A stretch of DNA of 64,000 nt, taken from the NCBI GenBank assembly GCA_016801845.1, contig CM028927.1, positions 14,756,501 to 14,820,500 on the forward strand, read 5' to 3'. The stretch comes from Polydactylus sextarius. Lineage: Eukaryota > Chordata > Actinopteri > Polynemidae. The notes under the pieces were generated by a model. It did no database searches, was not told the DNA's origin, and was given only the letters and a program-made list of their open reading frames with translations. Shown here piece after piece: positions 60,003-64,000 of this stretch. How positions within the stretch are numbered: the stretch's first letter is position 1; each line of letters starts with the position of its first letter. The translations under genes were made by a program, and so were the position numbers.

Positions 60003-60396
60003 CCTGAATCTGAAGCTCTGAAGCTTCAGGCCACAACTTTACTGTTGAGTTGTCTCGTTTTTGGAGAAAAAGCTGATGGTTAGCAGATAAAAAGTAAGGT
60101 ATTTCACTCTGTAGCTGGTTGAGACCAAAAACTGAGCTAAAAGAGAGTGGCTGTTGGACTATTGTTGGAAGAAAAGGAACTCCAAATGCCTCTGTGCATA
60201 TTTGACATATTAACTTGTGATTTTGATCTGAAGCTCTGAAGATTTAGGGCACAGTTTTACAGTTGTATTGTGTCATTTTTGGAGAAAATTAGCAGCTAAA
60301 CAGATATTAAACTCAGTAGCTGGTGGAGACCAAAACAGAGCTAAAAGAGGTTGATCGTTAGACTTAAAATAGGAAGAAACAACTCCAAATGCAACT
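60003..60396 (+). repeat. two-copy tandem duplication (~190 bp unit)
   Basis: Copy 1 (60003-60195) and copy 2 (60219-60396) share atctgaagctctgaag, a tttttggagaaaa block, gtagctggt.gagaccaaaa, gagctaaaagag and caactccaaatgc / gaactccaaatgc. Confidence 0.7.
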
Positions 60397-61728
60397 GTTT
60401 GCTTTGTAGCGTTTGGATGACAAACTTTTCCTTTAACCCTTAACCCAGGATCTGTGACAGGAATAGGAAATGGAAAAGACAGCAATGTGACTGAGACTGA
60501 CTCACAAGACACTCACGTCTCTGACAGCTTCACTTTTTAACGACCATCAATCCTAAAAAAAATCATCAGCCGTTAACAGTTTTATTTGTCTCTGGCTCGT
60601 CTCCAGTGATTGTACACAGTCCCAATCTTCGCCCAACGCAAGAATTTCAGAGGAATGTCACTGTGGTCAAAACGTGGCAAAACCATGTGGTTAAAACACT
60701 GAGAAGACCAAGACGAAGACGGGAGAGAGGGTGGGAGAAAAAAAAGCATTTTTCTTCTACCCTCTGTTTTCTAAAAAAAGACAAAAGTCAGGAATTCCTT
60801 TCTGTGTGAAACAAAACATAATACAACCGCACAAACACACAAACACTCACACTCTTCAGGGGGAGAAAGCAACCAAGAGTTGAATTGTTTGAGTGAATGT
60901 ATTGATTTCACCCAAATGGATTGGAACATTGTGGTGGTTGTGGAGATGGTGTGTGGTGATGGAAACTATGAGCGGTGTTGGGGAGGCGAGAGGTGGCATT
61001 GAGGTTGGGGTTGGTGGGAGTTGTGTGTTTGCTGAGTCTCCGGAAACAAAAAATTTTGTAAAGTGTGGACGTGACATCACTCTTTAACCCAACGAGACTT
61101 AATGACTTCTTCAACACATGTTAAAGCCTTGTTTGCATTGAATTCAATTGTCAAACATATTCAGCTTTATTTAGCGTGTCGCCCTCTTGCAACCGGAGCC
61201 AAATGGAGACGTGGTAGTGGTGGTGGGGTCATTTCTTACTCAAAGGGTCTCCTTGTTCATGCTCTCATAAATCTGACTTCAAAAAACAGGGGCTGCAGCA
61301 CTTATCCACAGTATCAGTTACCCACTTTGGACTCGTTTAGGCCCCCAACCCCCAATAACATCCACTGTTTCCTCGCTCTAAAGAAAGAACATCCTTTCTG
61401 GTGCATCCTGGATGTGAGGGGGGGGGTCAAATATTTGACTTAGAAATGTGCACCTCTTGCACATTTTAACGTATTATTCCTTTGGCAGGTGTTTAACATT
61501 TTACTGTAGCTGTAAATGTTTTATTTCTAAGAAGAACTGAATTGATTTTTAAAATCCAGATTAGTTATTAAGTCATTGGGAGTTTCAGAAAGTTATCACC
61601 GTGCACCTGACTAAAACCAGAGAGAGAAAAAAGCTACATGATACTGCACCAGAGGAAAGTTCAGGTGAGTTCAAAGCTTTAGTAGATTCAAAGTCAATGA
61701 ACCAATAAATGAAATGAAATGAACGTAC

Positions 61729-62040
61729 CTCTTTTTACGCATCAGCAGCGTCTGGACACGCTCAGTCTCTGTGGGATTTGCAGGTTGTTTTGTTGCGTCT
61801 CTGCGCTTCTGTTCGATGTTTATTATAATAATATAATAATGACAGATAATAATTTAAAATCCTCCCGTGGACTCTTGCGAGCTGAGCTAAACTGAGCTGA
61901 GGACTGACGGGGTTTCCACTGACTGAAGCGTCTGGTGCGTAAAAAAAAAAAAAAAAAAACCGAACCACATTTGGAGACGCCGCCTCCTTCTCCTCCTCTC
62001 TGAGTGTTTCCACCCCTCCATCTCTCCTCCACCTTGTGAG
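61729..62040 (-). promoter_or_regulatory. fhl3: putative fhl3 untranslated first exon and promoter
   Basis: On the minus strand this GC-richer block ends in a strong donor (AAAAAGAG followed by GTACGT at 61728). It lies upstream of fhl3, where other vertebrate FHL genes have non-coding first exons. The block contains ggaggcggcgtct. It is assigned by position and donor only. Confidence 0.35.
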
Positions 62041-63200
62041 GACTTCAGACTCACACTGAAGGTGGATTAAACTCTCTTTCTCTCCGTGTCTGTGTGTGTG
62101 TGTGTTTTGGATGTAACTGTATATTTTAAATACATGTTAGACTTTAACTGCTGATGTAAACCACTTTATTATCTCTCCAAATGGAAAATCACTATAATAA
62201 TTTCAGTAATAGAAGCTGCGGTAGCTCAACATCACAATGAAAATTACTGTAACTCGCCTATATTTATAGTTATAGACGGGAAATTTACACACAGTTAAAC
62301 AGTTGGTAACATAGTATAATGTCAACGGGAGCAGTGTTGTATTTCTTTTTATTAATTTATCTGTCAAATATACCTCTTAATCAGTTATTAAACGTGATTT
62401 TTACGGTATTTATCGACATTTGTTGAGAGTTAAACCAAATTATAAGACATTTATTGATTTTTCACTTGTATTATTGAAGATTTATTGATTGATTGTTGAT
62501 CCCGTGAAGCTTTCAGTGTTGTTTATACACATTATGCAGCGTTAATTAATGTTATTGCCAGAATTAATTCATATTTTAATGTGTTTATGTTGGTTTATAT
62601 ACATATATTAAGCAGTGGAGGCTGGTGCTAAAAAAGCTTTCATCTTAAATATTGAGTCTGTCAGTTTGGTATTAACAATTTTAATTCTAGCTTTCTTGAA
62701 CTACTTTGAATTTTTAATCATTTTCTGTTAGGAGATGATTTAAAGAGGCCAGGGAAGGTTGGATGAGTGAGTGAATGACATTAAATATCATATATAAAAC
62801 CACTATGTTATATATAATTTTTACCCTCTAACCAATCAACTGTACCGGCACTATTGGTGCAACATGTTCAGAAAACACCAGGATCATTTCATCCAAAAGA
62901 GTTCAGTGTTTGCTCAGGTCCAAAGAATCACAGGTAAAACTGGATCTTACCTGTAAAAGTCATTTTGTGTTGAAAATAATGTGAAATCTGCTGCATTATG
63001 GACTCACCTGGACAGAGAAAAGAAATAAATGAAAAAGAGCAACAACAGCCAAACATGAAACCTTTACATCCACAGTGACACTTAATACAAATAACAATAA
63101 ACTTGTACATTTGATAAATAATCTTATCTTTGAGTCCAATTGAACTATTTCTGATGATTTGATGAAACATTCAATCTTTGATCATTTCACTTGATAGAGA

Positions 63201-63232
<32 letters not shown>

Positions 63233-64000
63233 ATGTCAGGAGTGTCCTCCTGGTGGTGCTGTTACACACCAGTGTAACTCACCAATCATTCATTCATATA
63301 AACATAAAATAATAATAATTTCATTTGGATTTAGTTTTTTTTTTAAAAACTCACACAGTTCACTTGTGAGTTACATTTAATATAAACATATTTTATGACT
63401 ATTTTAAAATCTTTACTGGTGGAGAAGAAAATGATGAGCGGTGTCTTTGATCTCACTTTGTCGTGTGAGGAAACTTTTGATACATTGTGTGAATTTACCA
63501 TTTTAAATGGAAAAAAAAAGGCAATGTACTGTAGGTGATCATAGTTTTCACTCCATGTGACATCTATTCAGAGATAAAAGGACAGAAAAAGAAAAAAAAC
63601 AACAAAAAATAAGCTGTCACATTAGATATTTACAACTAATAACCCAGATTTGCTTCTAAGGAAAATCTAAATCTATGAATTATGGGAAAACTAGAGATAT
63701 TTTCCTGATATCTTGTTCCAAATTGCAACCAAATTGTTTTTTTTTTTAGAGAGAAATGTGCAGGAAACCATTAGGAAATGATCTACACATGAAATGAAAC
63801 TTTCACTTTCAGGATTACTGACTAACATTCAGTTGCCACTTTTAATATCTGAGTTACATCCATCATCTGTGGATGAAGACGTGACCAACAGTTTCAACAT
63901 CTCACACACACACGCACATGCACACGCACGCACACAGTCTGGTTTCCATAACTTCAGGGGACATTTCATTGACTTCCTGGAAATCCTAGAGATCTTAATT
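62041..64000. other. right edge, 5' flank of fhl3
   Basis: No gene recognised. It is AT-rich with a GT run at 63204-63232 and a short CA-rich patch near 63902-63937. A decayed fragment with gattgttgatcccgtg lies near 62490. Confidence 0.6.
63204..63232. repeat. GT microsatellite
   Basis: About 14 GT units near the right edge. Confidence 0.95.

Larger units (their letters stand above)
51448..61728 (-). other. putative fhl3 first intron
   Basis: A 10.3-kb region upstream of the start-codon exon. It is without recognised genes. It contains an AAC run near 51667-51690, an ORF with raised GC at 52151-52270, and local duplications near 57.9-58.5 and 60.0-60.4 kb. Confidence 0.5.

Noticed and set aside
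62205..62280. tRNA-like gcggtagctcaac
   Set aside because: Only a short resemblance to an A-box. No cloverleaf, B box or anticodon arm could be drawn.

Overview
The window reads as nuclear DNA of a bony fish, most likely a teleost. It holds three spliced vertebrate genes with GT-AG introns, many CA/GT microsatellites, AT-rich introns, and interspersed repeats of kinds common in teleosts. There is nothing prokaryotic or viral: no operons, rRNA, tRNA or CRISPR array was seen. All gene identities come from reading translated exons and joining them by splice-site phase. No database search was run.

Layout. (1) About 0.5-28.7 kb, minus strand: the 5' two thirds of map7d1 (a microtubule-associated MAP7-family protein). 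Ten coding exons join in frame to 466 codons and the gene leaves the window at the left edge. The first intron is very long (13.7 kb). (2) 28.7-36.5 kb: a spacer with no recognised gene. It has a promoter-like block near 29.6 kb, short unexplained ORFs, diverged duplicated segments, a MITE-like element, and a few exon-like segments on the minus strand at 34.4-34.9 kb. (3) 36.5-40.5 kb, plus strand: meaf6, complete in eight coding exons (203 aa), a subunit of NuA4/TIP60, HBO1 and MOZ/MORF histone acetyltransferase complexes. It includes a 30-nt microexon. (4) 40.5-46.2 kb: the spacer between the convergent meaf6 and fhl3. It has a CTCF-like site, a teleost repeat, and a three-copy tandem duplication carrying CATC-type tracts. 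(5) 46.2-51.4 kb, minus strand: the complete coding region of fhl3 (279 aa, half-LIM plus four LIM domains), with a probable untranslated first exon near 61.7-62.0 kb. (6) The remaining right side is the long upstream fhl3 intron and 5' flank, with two further local duplications and microsatellites.

The genes do not form a functional unit. They are neighbours whose human orthologues lie on the same chromosome arm (1p34-p36), so the window preserves part of an old linkage group. I found no convincing new multi-gene system. The best leads are the meaf6 microexon, a nested hAT-like MITE with a perfect 8-bp target duplication, a repeat with a paralogous empty site, a MEF2/CArG pair inside map7d1 intron 1, and the unexplained exon-like block at 34.4-34.9 kb.
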